From: Ecdyonurus torrentis
Lineage: Eukaryota > Arthropoda > Insecta > Ephemeroptera > Heptageniidae
Direction: 5' to 3'
NCBI GenBank assembly: GCA_949318235.1
Contig: OX439130.1
Span: 40,811,260 to 40,875,259, forward strand
DNA: 64,000 nucleotides
Shown in pieces: positions 50,201 through 59,404 of the stretch. Within the stretch, counting starts at the first letter, position 1. Every line of letters starts with the position of its first letter. The position numbers and the translations under genes are program-made. Below the pieces are notes generated by a model that was not told where the DNA came from, did no database searches, and was given only the letters and a program-made list of their open reading frames with translations.

Positions 50201-50561
50201 TAAATGACTATAACTACAATTTAAAATCATTGAAACAAATCTGTTTTTTTTGACACGGTGAATTTTAGGAAGTGTCTCAGGTCCCAGCAGAATGCACCAT
50301 AATAACCCAGGTTTCCCACGTATTCCCACATAAAGTTGTGCTAGGTTATAAAAATTAAATAGACGTGATTTTTTAAATATCTTACGCTTCTGTTCCTTGA
50401 GAGGGAACAGTCTGAGACAGGCGGGTCCATAGATCTCGAGACGCTTCACAAACTTGACGCAAATTTCGGTCCAGCCGAGGAAGTGCTGCTCCCATGCTGG
50501 CAATCTCCGACGATTGCTGCTCTGCATCGAGCATAAGTTGCCTTAAATCCGAGTTCGCCAT
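40889..50561 (-). CDS. NUP93: NUP93, inner-ring nucleoporin (complete, 16 coding exons)
   Basis: Coding exons from start to stop: 50561-50386, 49818-49638, 47886-47755, 47498-47331, 46658-46510, 45921-45691, 45602-45471, 45407-45214, 45073-44882, 44140-44014, 43930-43780, 43424-43332, 43081-42845, 42376-42222, 41837-41798 and 41008-40889. All phases join and give 825 residues; human NUP93 has 819. The N-terminal 60 residues are helical and coiled-coil-like, the part that contacts the NUP62 complex. The rest is the alpha-helical Nic96 domain, with hallmark stretches such as GGVPGTFPLVRSY, PVWALIYYCLRCGD, EDYLWFKLGQIRIP, GQFEAAIEFL and LHYFYFLR. NUP93 anchors NUP205, NUP188, NUP155 and NUP35 in the inner ring of the nuclear pore. 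The intron between exons 15 and 16 has a GC donor. Upstream of the ATG is a TTTCAG acceptor at 50571-50576, so at least one 5' untranslated exon exists. The gene is head to head with SERGEF. Confidence 0.96.
41798..41837 (-). CDS. NUP93: NUP93 exon 15 (40 nt, GC donor)
   Basis: Encodes KSVMKARDVATRDQ and starts after TTACAG. The donor reads CAG/GCAAGT, a GC-AG intron with otherwise perfect consensus. No GT in the neighbourhood keeps the frame. Confidence 0.88.
42222..42376 (-). CDS. NUP93: NUP93 exon 14
   Basis: Encodes TISHIDLLPTREADVEKFTK through ILLATMNMLCDEYTKHK; compare the conserved EVLLATMNILF of vertebrates. TTTCAG acceptor and GTGAGT donor. Confidence 0.95.
42480..42840 (-). mobile_element. 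retroelement tail plus half a MITE in NUP93 intron 13
   Basis: On the minus strand, CTTTCATAAATTGTATTTTA leads to GAATAAAGATGATTATTTA and a (TTTA)n run, the look of a LINE 3' end. Its upstream side abuts CTCTGGCCAAAAGTTCCCGA at about 42745, one end of the MITE found complete at 44381. The MITE sequence reaches within about 25 bases of the exon 13 donor. Confidence 0.55.
42845..43081 (-). CDS. NUP93: NUP93 exon 13
   Basis: Encodes DHEGALRILSSMLGQVLPLE through LLLFFDLYHAKDYAAAME, matching the LxDLxTFFDxYHxG region of other NUP93 proteins. Bounded by TGTAG and GTAAGA. Confidence 0.95.
43332..43424 (-). CDS. NUP93: NUP93 exon 12
   Basis: 31 whole codons, DECNNIIKMVAEECEKKSLL through AITIYELCG, between TTGCAG and GTAAGT. 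Corresponds to the 'VAxxxExKGLFEEAxKLYDLA' helix pair. Confidence 0.94.
43780..43930 (-). CDS. NUP93: NUP93 exon 11
   Basis: Encodes EMTGPEGVNLFKLCCCDLAL through SVILGSLADDGTRLTGLIDL, matching '[21 protein letters not shown]' of vertebrates. Confidence 0.95.
44014..44140 (-). CDS. NUP93: NUP93 exon 10
   Basis: Encodes SSEESDASPSRRLNLARLVM then TYCRKFEHTNLREVLHYFYF; compare [21 protein letters not shown]. Acceptor TTTCAG, donor GTATAT. Confidence 0.95.
44381..44516. mobile_element. 136-bp Tc1/mariner-type MITE in NUP93 intron 9
   Basis: The ends TACACCTCTGGGCAAAAGTT and AACTTTTGGCCAGAGATGTA are inverted repeats, with TA at each edge. Part of the element (TTTCTCATAAAGATAACTTT) recurs inverted at about 42797-42817 in intron 13. 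Confidence 0.8.
44882..45073 (-). CDS. NUP93: NUP93 exon 9
   Basis: Encodes GETHYHASEQPYLYAQLLVL, TGQFEAAIEFLSRTSTLRPH and AVHMALALAEGGLLGVPNTV. Matches '[24 protein letters not shown]'. Acceptor TCTCAG, donor GTAAGT. Confidence 0.96.
45214..45407 (-). CDS. NUP93: NUP93 exon 8
   Basis: Encodes VVFCLLGACDVREEYPDVVQ and TAEDYLWFKLGQIRIPKDID, then a linker to IVQEYG. Matches 'AVYCIIGRCDVTD...KTEDYLWLKLNQV'. Confidence 0.96.
45471..45602 (-). CDS. NUP93: NUP93 exon 7
   Basis: Encodes LQLSTLCPIFEELAANGELS, SLRFQYRRGVANSTDLFK; compare 'LRLHYRRALRNNTDPYK'. Donor GTGTGT. Confidence 0.93.
45691..45921 (-). CDS. NUP93: NUP93 exon 6
   Basis: Encodes YKVFMQSVVAGNLQLARPGG, VPGTFPLVRSYTAVQESSNL and PVWALIYYCLRCGDNKAALY, the most conserved NUP93 block. 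The acceptor follows a T-rich (minus strand) pyrimidine tract. Confidence 0.97.
46190..46380. mobile_element. MITE with GAGCATCTACACTTTCCAG termini (NUP93 intron 5)
   Basis: GAGCATCTACACTTTCCAG at about 46199 is mirrored by CTGGAAAGTGTAGATGCTC at about 46355-46373. No coding sequence. Its ends resemble those of the element at 48069 (CTTCTACACTTTACAG). Confidence 0.8.
46510..46658 (-). CDS. NUP93: NUP93 exon 5
   Basis: Encodes KIPDLWDCLATMMHMPVQLS then a variable loop to ALVKQARTFLQD. Corresponds to the 'SISDMWTMVKQMTDVLL ... FVRQALAYLEQ' region. Confidence 0.93.
47157..47231. repeat. poly(T) tract of about 75 nt
   Basis: The longest uninterrupted homopolymer in the window, in NUP93 intron 4. 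On the NUP93 sense strand it is poly(A). Confidence 0.95.
47331..47498 (-). CDS. NUP93: NUP93 exon 4
   Basis: 56 whole codons, TTLSAEAPSSVRSIMSSMET through YAVRVMDYNKASLA and LSLHLSDK. Matches 'MAYARQIYIYNEKIV'. Acceptor GTCTGCAG-like, donor GTTAGT. Confidence 0.9.
47755..47886 (-). CDS. NUP93: NUP93 exon 3
   Basis: 44 whole codons including EEEEDCALDDAWLKEKEDCL, equivalent to the 'WEQVKQRIL' helix of vertebrates. Acceptor TTGCAG, donor GTACAG. Confidence 0.88.
48069..48243. mobile_element. foldback MITE in NUP93 intron 2
   Basis: TTGATCTTCTAGCGTCAAAA and TGAAGCTTCTAC at the left are mirrored by GTAGAAGCTTCATTTT and AAGAAGATTGAT at the right. No open frame. Confidence 0.78.
48465..49574 (-). 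mobile_element. 5'-truncated, frameshifted LINE (non-LTR retrotransposon) between two C tracts
   Basis: On the minus strand, a frame from 49570 encodes the later part of a reverse transcriptase: the QGAPSSPLLYNL motif, the catalytic YADDLAII box at about residue 40, then KTKIMKF and FKYLGI. It stops at 48911. The C-terminal part resumes in another frame (48896-48573) with a zinc-knuckle-like CSLCGMSCDQYHLLTC. The frame change and the missing 5' half show it is dead. It has the same orientation as NUP93 and is bordered by C15 (48450-48464) and C16 (49575-49590). Clade not determined; the motif set fits the Jockey/I/CR1 range. Confidence 0.88.
49638..49818 (-). CDS. NUP93: NUP93 exon 2
   Basis: Encodes NLLLGSKGVDLSQLSHKLDT, LAPIEPTPDTDIDSFIMNET and QNALLNIIEESRVD. 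Matches '[20 protein letters not shown] ... DTDIQGFLKNE'. Acceptor TTACAG, donor GTAAGT. Confidence 0.96.
49889..50199. mobile_element. MITE with TATAGGGTG ends (NUP93 intron 1)
   Basis: TATAGGGTG at 49889-49897 is mirrored by CACCCTATA at 50191-50199. TGACGTCA lies at 49906-49913. TA edges suggest the Tc1/mariner type (inference). The inverted ends are short, so confidence is moderate. Confidence 0.55.
50386..50561 (-). CDS. NUP93: NUP93 exon 1 of the coding region
   Basis: Starts MANSDLRQLMLDAEQQSSEI and continues ALPRLDRNLRQVCEASRDLW. Matches the start of NUP93 'LLQQAEQLAAET...ELPHVERNLQEI'. The ATG at 50561 is chosen because the acceptor (TTTCAG) ends only 9 bases upstream. Donor GTAAGA. 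Confidence 0.93.
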
Positions 50562-50795
50562 ACTGGATATCTGAAACATAAAGAAAACAAGTAATAACTA
50601 TTGTAAAATTAGTTCATGTTTAGCGAGTATATTTTACTCTCCATATAAGCACTTAAATCATTAAATAAGGTGTAACGAAACAAAAAATCCCATTGACCCA
50701 GAGTGGCAATGTACTGTTTACATCCAAGTTTCCACATTATCTCTGCACTTACATAAGATATTTATGCAAATTTACATAGATGAAATATTGCTTAC

Positions 50796-50889
50796 CTTAA
50801 ATTACAGCTTTGCAAAACAATACTCAAGATATGTGACTTAATATTAATAAATTACACTAATTTTGCAAGCCGGCATGTCACTTTCCGCG
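50796..50889 (-). promoter_or_regulatory. probable NUP93 5' untranslated exon and promoter edge
   Basis: A strong donor AAG/GTAAGC ends at 50796 on the minus strand and could pair with the acceptor at 50571. The sequence above it is GC-richer (GCCGGCATG, CCGCGCAAAGCG) and runs up to the 9-bp duplication at 50890. An alternative donor (ATG/GTAAGT) lies beyond the transposon at about 61304-61309; if used, the whole element would be in intron 1. Confidence 0.4.
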
Positions 50890-50898
50890 CAAAGCGTT
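50890..50898. repeat. left 9-bp target site duplication (CAAAGCGTT)
   Basis: Directly precedes GGAGGTTAC. The same nonamer directly follows GTAACCTCC at 61211-61219. Confidence 0.93.
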
Positions 50899-51060
50899 GG
50901 AGGTTACTTTTTACAAGGACTCCCTACAAAAAAAAATTACAAGGACTTTATTGATGACGTCACCGTTTGCTATCCGTGACGTCACTAATACAAACAATTA
51001 ACCATTTAAAATGTCCTTACAATAAAAATTTACAAGGACATTTTTTTTTTTACCCGCAAA
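50899..51060 (+). repeat. left terminal inverted repeat
   Basis: Mirrors 61210-61030. It contains two TGACGTCA palindromes (50955-50962 and 50977-50984) and two hairpins of the TCCTTxxA...TTxCAAGGA type. Confidence 0.9.
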
Positions 51061-51862
51061 TGCACGAATGAATCAGATTAAATATATGGGCACACCCTAA
51101 AATAATTTTTTATTTGAAATAATTATTTTGAAACGGAAGAAAAAAATAAAAATATAGAGTGAAATATTGAATTTTCATTATATGTTTATGAAACAATAAA
51201 AAAATATATTTTTTTTTAATTCTTTGTGGGGGAAAAATGTTATAATTATACATTATATTTTATAATATAATATTTTTTGTATTTTCTTCAATTGAATTTT
51301 AAAAATTTGCAAATATCTTAAAAATCGCATGATTTTATAATATATATATTATTTTTATTTAATATATTTACGTTATAAAATTATATCTTTTATAAAAAAA
51401 AAAAAAATAATAATCCTTGTATAAAAAATTTCCAAGGACATTTTTTTGTCTTGAATAAATTATAGGTATATATAAAAAATATACACTCTACTGTTATATA
51501 TATAGCAAAAGCATAAACAACTTTCTGTTTTTTTTTTACTTTTTCTATATATTAAAATGATTATATTATATTATTTGATTTAATTTAAAACGAGAAAAAA
51601 AATGTAGAGAATTATATAGTGCGCAAAGGACATTTTTTGAAGAAGAATATATTTTCTATTTTTTTTTCTCCATGGAGAAATGCACGCATGAATAATATAA
51701 TAGCAAAATTGCATATTGTAAAAAAAAAGGCCGCAAGGAAAATGCAGCAAATTTTAAGTCTTAAATTATTTTTATAGTGCAAATAAAAGTATTTTATATG
51801 TTTAACGCCGGATTATTTTGCAACGATACATTTTGTTTTAAAGTATCTTTTCTTCATGTAGA

Positions 51863-51863
<1 letters not shown>

Positions 51864-51910
<47 letters not shown>

Positions 51911-51987
51911 TATAATATATATATATAATATTCAATTTATATATATATATATCATCCTATATATATATATATATATAAATAATACAT

Positions 51988-52047
<60 letters not shown>
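51864..52047. repeat. compound (TA)n microsatellite
   Basis: Several TA blocks with small interruptions inside the left arm. Confidence 0.95.
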
Positions 52048-52051
<4 letters not shown>

Positions 52052-52251
52052 AAACTATAAATATATTTATAGTTTATATATTTCTTTTCTTTAGGTATAG
52101 GTATATATATATAGCTATATATATAAAGCTATATATAGTTGTTAAAAAACAATATGTAAAAAAATATAAATAATAATAATAACTTTATTGAGCAAAAAGT
52201 TTTTTTTTTTTTTTTTTTTTTTTCCCTTCAACATAATTTATTTGCATTTTG

Positions 52252-53096
52252 CAAGGACATTTTTTAACAGCAGCGCAGAAGTATTTTTCTTTTAACTCTG
52301 TTAAGGCTAAAAATTAAGTACTATAAATTATGTGGTTTAATTTGACTAAAATTTTGTTATGCTAGTAACAGCTAGAAAAACTCGAGTATCTTTTACTTTT
52401 TTTCTTTTTTTTTTGAAGTAAAAAAATTGCAAGTACATTTTTTTTAAATAGCGAATTGTACTTTCTTCTTAACTAGATTTTGTTTTAATAAAATCTTATT
52501 TAAAAGCATATAATAATGATACCTTTGTCTTTTAAAAATATATTTTTTACTTTTTATATTAAATTTTTTTTTTCAGTCCTTAAAAAAAAAATTTACAAGG
52601 ACATTTTTTTAACACCGATAACAATTTTTCTTTTAACTACTGTTAAGGCTTAAAATTAAGTACTGTGGTTTATTGACTAAAATTCTGTTATTCTAGTAAC
52701 AGATAGACTCAAGTATGCTTTTCCTTTTTTTTTTTTTTTTTTTTTTTTTTTCTTTTTTTTTTTTGAAGTCCTTGCAAAAAAAATTGCAAGGACATTTTTT
52801 TTAAATAGCAAATTGTACTTTCTTCTTAAAAAGATTTTGTTTTAATAAAATATTATTTAAAAGCATATAATACAGTCATGATACCTTTGTCTTTTAAAAA
52901 TATATTTTTTACTTTTTATATTAAATATAAATTTTTTTCTTTTCAGTCCTTGTAAAAAAAATTTACAAGGACATTTTTTTAACACGTACCGCATAACAAT
53001 TTTTCTTTTAACTGTTAAGGCTTAAAATTAAGTACTGTGGTTTATATTGACTAAAATTCTGTTATTCTAGTAACAGATAGACTCAAGTATGCTTTT

Positions 53097-53142
<46 letters not shown>

Positions 53143-53468
53143 GAAGTCCTTGCAAAAAAAATTGCAAGGACATTTTTTTTTTAAATAGCAAATTGTACTT
53201 TTTTCTTAACAAGATTTTGTTTTAATAAAATATTATTTAAAAGCATATAATATAATACATGATACCTTTGTCTTTTAAAAATATATTTTTTATTTATTTT
53301 TATATTAAATATAATATTTTTTTTCAGTCCTTGTAAAAAAAAATTACAAGGACATTTTTTTAACAACGCATAACAAATTTTCTTTTAACTGTTAAGGCTT
53401 AAAATTAAGTACTGTGGTTTACTGACTAAAATTCTGTTATTCTAGTAACAGAAAAACTCAAGTATGCT

Positions 53469-53506
<38 letters not shown>

Positions 53507-54060
53507 GAAGTCCTTGCAAAAAAAATTGCAAGGACATTTTTTTTTTTAAATAGCAAATTGTACTTTCTTCTTAAATAGATTTTGTTTTAATAAAATATTA
53601 TTTAAAAGCATATAATACATGATATCTTTGTCTTTTAAAAATCTATTTTTTACTTTTTATATTAAATTATTTTTTTCAGTCCTAGCTTGTAAGAAAACTT
53701 TACAAGGATAATTTTTTAAACAGCGCATAACCATTTTTCTTTTAACTGTTAAGGCTTAAAATTAAGTACTTTGGTTTATTGGCTATAAAATTCTGTTATT
53801 CTAATAACAGATAAACTCAAGTATATACTTTTACATTTTTTTTTTAAGTCCATGTAAAAAAATTGCAAGGATATTTTTTTAAAATAGAAAATTGCAATTC
53901 CTTCTTAATTAGATTTTTTTTCTAATAAAATATTATTTAATAGCATATAATACACAATATCTTTATCTTTTTAACAAAAATTACTTTTTATATTAAATAT
54001 TAGATTTTTTTTTTTTTTTTATTAGTCCTTGTGAAAAAAATTTAGAAGGACATTTGTTTT
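52252..54060. repeat. tandem array of about 360-bp units, each with two hairpins
   Basis: Five units start at about 52252, 52596, 52966, 53347 and 53703 (each at CAAGGACATTTTTTTAA); a degraded start follows at 54044. Unit layout: hairpin CAGTCCTTGTA(A)n TTTACAAGGAC; GTTAAGGCTTAAAATTAAGT; ATTCTGTTATTCTAGTAACA; a poly(T) run; hairpin AAGTCCTTGCA(A)n TTGCAAGGAC; AAATTGTACTTTCTTCTTAA; AAAAGCATATAATA; and CCTTTGTCTTTTAAAAATAT. The hairpins are the best conserved parts. Inverted, diverged pieces occur at 58615-59400. Confidence 0.92.
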
Positions 54061-54639
54061 ATTACAGCAACCATGCATATACGCGTAATAATAATTGTGT
54101 TATTTGAGGAAGTAAAATAATAATAATAATATCATTTTTTTAAAATACATGTATAAACTTTAACTTTTTAAATACAATATTATATAATTAATTATATATA
54201 ACAACAAATTTAAATTGTACACAGGCAAAGAATTTTTGTTTCTTTAAAAATTTACAAGGCTTTTTTTTTTTTTTGAGAGCTAGCATAGCAATTTTTCAAT
54301 TATAATTTTTAACGCTAAAAATAAAGTAAGGTGGTTATGTTCATTGATTAAAATTAAGTTGTGTTGTATAAAATAATAATAATTATAATAAAAATTAATA
54401 TGTTTGCACAAAAATAGTGATTATTGTGATCCCGATAAACCAAAAAATAAAGGATGAATGTCAAAAATATAATAATAAAGGAATCAATTATGCAAAATAT
54501 TAAGTCAATAATTTTTTACATTTAAATTCCATAAGCAGGACACAATAATAATGTACTATAAATTATTTAAATTTAAGTTTTATTCTCTATATCTTACAAA
54601 AATATGTTTTTATTAATCATTTAAATTTTCAAAATAAGG

Positions 54640-54850
54640 GAAACAAAATTATTCTCAGGTCTCCGGGGGTTGTCAGAGCCCAGCCCACTTCCTCATCAAT
54701 TTTCGGAAAATGTCAATTAAACCATCCAGGGGACCGGGAACCCAAGTTTTCGTTTATCTACGTTGGAATTTTTTTTAAAACCCCTACAACGGACATGAAG
54801 CAACCCGCACGACAAAGAAGTTCAACGGGTTGCATAGTTTCTAACTCTGC
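54640..54850 (+). repeat. inner left arm, inverted copy of 57785-58010
   Basis: CAGGTCTCCGGGGGTTGTCA, GGGGACCGGGAACCCAAGTT, CATGAAGCAACCCGCA and TTTCTAACTCTGCAGGC all recur as reverse complements at 57785-58010. This block is notably GC-rich. Confidence 0.9.
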
Positions 54851-54879
54851 AGGCAACTTAATTTTATTAATAAGTTTCA

Positions 54880-55080
54880 TGTAATAACTAAATATCTATA
54901 TATGTATTAATATTAGTAAATGGTAAAAATATATATAACGAAATATCTTTTCCCCTTTGGCTGACTTGGTTATAAAGTTGTATTACTTAAACCCAAACAT
55001 ATTGTAATTTATGTAATGTGTTTTATTGCAATAAAGCCTATTTTGAATTGAATTGAATTGAATTGTATTGAATTGTTTAT
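54880..55080 (+). mobile_element. 3' tail of a LINE, ending in (TTGAA)n
   Basis: TGTTTTATTGCAATAAAGCC then TATTTTGAATTGAATTGAAT: a poly(A)-signal-like hexamer followed by a pentanucleotide repeat tail, typical of CR1/L2-like non-LTR retrotransposons. Only the tail is present. Confidence 0.65.
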
Positions 55081-55479
55081 AATATATTTTGGGATTGAGA
55101 CGGCCGAGTGCCTTACCATGTTTGACAGTAAAAACTCTTTAATTGAATTGTTTGTTTATTTAATTATATTTAAACAACTGTGATTTCTCAAATTTCTCTG
55201 CAATGATAATCACATTTTAAAGTTGAACTTGATAAAACTTCACATAATCAGCCCTTGTCACTGGCAAGGTCAGCATTATATAGATTATAGGTCGATCACT
55301 GTAAGGGTCCTCATTAGCTTTACGTTAATTTTGGCCTGCTAGTCGAGCTATATAGGGCTTTACCATATATTAAATTCAGGGTTTTAATTTATGAAAATCT
55401 TGCTTTGGAATTGTTTAAACATGTTAAATAATAAATTATCAGATGATAAAGTAAAAAAAAAAAATATATATACTCAAAA

Positions 55480-55787
55480 AGTATTTAGGACGTAAACACG
55501 AGACACAGTGAAAGGAGCGGGTGGAAAAATGTGTGCTCAAAAGCTGACTTCAAAACGAAGATTTTTGGGTCCCGCTACAAATTTCAGTTTCTCATTGATG
55601 TCGAACATTCAAATCTGGTAACGTGGTAATAAAAAGTCATTTTGATCCACATTTTAAAATTAAGCTTTGAGAAACTAAAATTTCTGGTGGAACCCAGACC
55701 CTTGGAATCAACTTTGAGCACAGTTTTCACTAGTTCCTTTTACTGGGGCTCGGATCGTTTCAACGTTCTATATAAATACACTTCTTC
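55480..55787. mobile_element. foldback hairpin element
   Basis: The arms mirror each other, with TGTGCTCAAAAGCTGACTT / TTGATTCC and TTTCAGTTTCTCA / TGAGAAACTAAAATT around a centre near 55630. Landmarks further out (GTATTTAGGACGT and AACGTTCTATATAAATAC) also pair. An outer pair with CACTGGCAAGG at about 55258 and CCTTGCCAGTG at about 55832 may belong to it. Confidence 0.75.
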
Positions 55788-56261
55788 AGTTATTGTGGCT
55801 TATGTTATTATTCTGATTACGGATAACCCGCCTTGCCAGTGTCGTGTTCCTGATTAGGCTTAAGTGCAGTTTCGTCTATTGGGTTCGAATACTTTTGCTC
55901 GAAATTATGTTATTTATAAATACTTTTTTTTTCTTTTCTTTTGTTATTTTCTGAATTTTAGAAATTTAGATATAATTCTAATTTTGAAATTTAATTCACA
56001 AACAAAGTGTCACAAACAACTAATCATATAATAACACATGTAGGCCAAACGTATACAATGGAAAACGCAATTTTAAAATGCATTTAATGGCAGAGAACTT
56101 CGGAAAAAAATTTTCTTCTTTTTTTCACTATAAATAATTAGATAGATTATATAATAAATGAAATAATAATGATATAGTTTTAATTTATATAATATTTACA
56201 TATTCAATTTCAATCAAAGGGTTTGTATTATGAATATATATGTGCTGTGCAGTGTGACACA

Positions 56262-57729
56262 CAGGGGCGGATCCAGGGGGGGGGGGCTAAGGGGGCTGAA
56301 GCCCCCCCCCCCCCCGAAATTTGTGCCGAGATATAAATTTTATACGCACTAAAAAAAGTTAAAAAATAAAGAAAAAAAAATTAAACTATTTTTAAGAAAC
56401 ATATATATTTTTAATTCAGATTGCTTCATTTTTAAGTCTAAATTTAAAAATTTTCTTTTCCATAGTCCGAGATTATCTTCTATATCATTAATCCAGAAAT
56501 CATAACTTTTTATTAAATTTTCGTACGAGTGCAGTGATCATGCGCATTTATTTTTTAAACTATATACATATACTGTAAGTATACATATCATATGAATAAT
56601 ATGATCATTGATCACTGAAAAACAGTCAAATTTTTTTTTTTGAAGACCTAGCAAAAACGTGGGTAATTTTTGGCCAAGACTCCATAAACTCTTATATGGT
56701 TCAATTTATGTACTATTGCGGAACTGCTATTTTATACTATCAAAAATACCACTCAAATTTCGTACCAAAGAGTCTTACCCCTCCCTTATAAGTTCATATT
56801 TTGTTAAATAATTCTATTGTACCTACAATGTTTAATTTCATCGTGACTTTTTTATTCATAACAGTTTACTATCGAAAATCGAGAAAGCGGCCGGAAAAAA
56901 ATTGACTTTTGTTTTTAATAATTTTTACACTACGCATCAAAGCAAATGAAAAAGTTTACTTTGAAACAAAAATAATATTTTTATTTTTTTATTTTACGTA
57001 GGCATTATATTTAAATGTTTTGAATCTCAGGTTAAAAAAATAATGTAAATCGACTTTAAGATTTTGACAAAATAAATTGCACTTAAATTTTTACTATAAA
57101 AAAATGCTTACTTTTTGAGAAAAATTAACTCGAGTTAATAACTATGTCTAACATAATAAAATATGTTGCAACACTGAAATACATCATATCATATCATAAC
57201 CATTCTTCAACCAAATTTAAAATTTTCGCTGCCTTCCCGAGAGATTAGCTTAGGTATATAATTTTTTTTAATACACAAATTTTTGACGAATTTATAATAT
57301 ATAGAATATAATTTGTTTCTTTTTTATTATAATACCCCACATGTAATATTTTTTTAGTTGTTTTTTTTATTTTAGTGTAAAAAAATTCATTTGTTGAGTG
57401 TAATCATTTCAAGAAAGTAACTAAAATTAATTACTTTAATAAATAAAAAAATACGTAACCCTGTCCTCTACTACAGATATTTTATCGAGCAGTTAAGTCC
57501 TAATTTTTATTTAAAAATTCAACATTTTGGTTAAAAAAAGTCAAAATTTGCTTTTCAGAATTTCCATAGTAAGTTTTGCCAAGTATACTAATTTTGCGTT
57601 TTTTTCAAAAAGGGGCATGGCCCGAAAAAATTTTCGCCTGCGGCGCTATTTATCCCCCCCCCCCGGGGTGAAGTAGCTTCACTATCTCTCTTCAGCCCCC
57701 TCCGAAAATAATTCCTGGATCCGCCCCTG
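56262..57729. mobile_element. hAT-like non-autonomous DNA transposon with 8-bp target duplication
   Basis: The ends are CAGGGGCGGATCCAGG at 56262 and CCTGGATCCGCCCCTG ending at 57729. GTGACACA occurs directly outside both (56254-56261 and 57730-57737). GGGGGCTGAAG/CTTCAGCCCCC sub-terminal repeats and C/G runs follow. An 8-bp duplication with CAG ends is characteristic of hAT; P elements also give 8 bp. The interior of about 1.4 kb has no open frame of note. Confidence 0.88.
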
Positions 57730-57784
57730 GTGACACAGAGACGAAAAAATATCTTTTAACAAATAATTTCAAATTAAAAAAACT

Positions 57785-58010
57785 AAGGCGCCTGCAGAGT
57801 TAGAAGCTATGCATCCCGTTGCACTTTTCTATCATGCGGGTTGCTTCATGTCACTTTTAGGGGTTTTAAAAAAATTCTACCGTAGATAAACGAAACCTCT
57901 TGGGTTCCCGCGGTCCCCTGGAATGGTTTGACATTTTCCAAAAATTGATGATTATTTTTATAAGTGTGCTGGGCTCTGACTACCCCCGGACCGGAGACCT
58001 GATAATTATT
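57785..58010 (-). repeat. inner right arm, inverted copy of 54640-54850
   Basis: Begins GCCTGCAGAGTTAGAAGC and ends CCGGACCGGAGACCTG. With its partner it brackets the core (LINE tail, hairpin, hAT-like element). Confidence 0.9.
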
Positions 58011-58611
58011 TTGTAATTATTTTGATTCCCGCTTATTTTAAAAATTTAAATTATTAAATAAAAACACATTTTCGTAGGCAGATAGAGAAATTTTTAAATA
58101 ATTAATAATATAGTGTGTCCTGCTTATGTAATTTAAATGTAAAAAATTATTGATTTAATATTTTGCATAATTGATTAATAATTATTATTATTATTTTGTC
58201 GTTCATCCTTGAATTTGTTTTATATCAGTTATCTTTATTTGTGCAAAACCTATAAGATTTTTATTATCTTATTGTTTTAACAACACAGCTTAATTTTAGT
58301 CAATATATACATACCACCTTACTTTATTTTTAGCCTTAAAAATTATAATGAAAAAAATATATATTCTCTCAAAAAAAAAAAAGAAAAAAAAAGAAGAAGA
58401 AGAAGAAGAAGGAGAAGACCTTAGCAAGAAAAAAAATCTTTGTCTATATAATGCATACAATTTAAATTTGCTGTTTAATTATATCATATTGTTCTTAAAA
58501 GTTTTAGTTTAAACATTTATTTATTAATAATATAAATATTGTCTTATTTTTTTACTTCCACAAAACACACAATTATTATTATTACTCGTGTATGTATGAT
58601 TTCTATACTTA

Positions 58612-59295
58612 AAAAAAATGTCCTTGTAAAGTTTTTACAGTAATAAAGGACTAAAAAAAAAAAAAAAAAAAAAAAAAAATATTCTCATATAAAAAGTATT
58701 ATTTTTTTAAAGACAAAGATATCATGTATATTATATGCTATATAATATTTTATTTAAAAATATCTATAAAAAGAAATTGCAATTTACAGTTTACTATATA
58801 TTTAAAAAAAAATGCCCACTTTGCAATTTTGTTTACAAGGACTTAAAAAAATCTTCTTTATGTATACAATTTATATTTGTTGTTTAATATATATTATATT
58901 TGTTTTTAAAAGTTACATATACATTTATTTGTTAATAATATTAATATTAACTTAATTTTTACTTCCATGCAAATAACGCACAATTATTATTATTACGCGT
59001 ATACATATATTATAATATATATTATGCATGATTGATATACACTAAAAAAATGTCCTGGTAATTTTTTTTTACAAGGACTAAAATAAAATATACGAGTATA
59101 TATACTATATAATAAAAGTAAAAAAAAAAAAAAAAAAAAAAAGTTATTAAACTCAAAGACATTAATATGTATTATATATGCTCTATTTAATAATATTTTA
59201 TTAAAAAAATATATAGTAAAAGAAGAAAATCAATTACAAAATTTGTCTATTTTAAAAAAAAAATGTCCTTGCAATTTTTTTATAGTGATTTTTAA
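58612..59295. repeat. right-arm hairpin repeats (inverted, diverged)
   Basis: ATGTCCTTGTAAAG...AAAGGACTA at 58618, TTTACAAGGACTTAAA at 58842, ATGTCCTGGTAA...TTACAAGGACTAAA at 59047 and ATGTCCTTGCAATTTTTTTA at 59272. These are decayed relatives of the left-arm units. Confidence 0.82.
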
Positions 59296-59404
59296 AAAAA
59301 TTTAAAAAGAAAATATTCTTTTAAGCATGCATCGAGTTCATCATTATTATCTCTGTTATCAGAATAACAGAATTTTATTTAATAAACTGCAGTATTTTAT
59401 ATAC

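Noticed and set aside
50382..50579. upstream in-frame ATG (MFQISS...) for NUP93
   Set aside because: It lies across the TTTCAG acceptor, so the first ATG in the exon is at 50561.
52252..54060. regular repeats with spacers, superficially CRISPR-like
   Set aside because: The units are about 360 bp with conserved spacers in a eukaryotic transposon arm. There are no cas genes.
55095..55125. GACGGCCGAGTGCC, resembling a tRNA A box
   Set aside because: No B box or tRNA fold follows.
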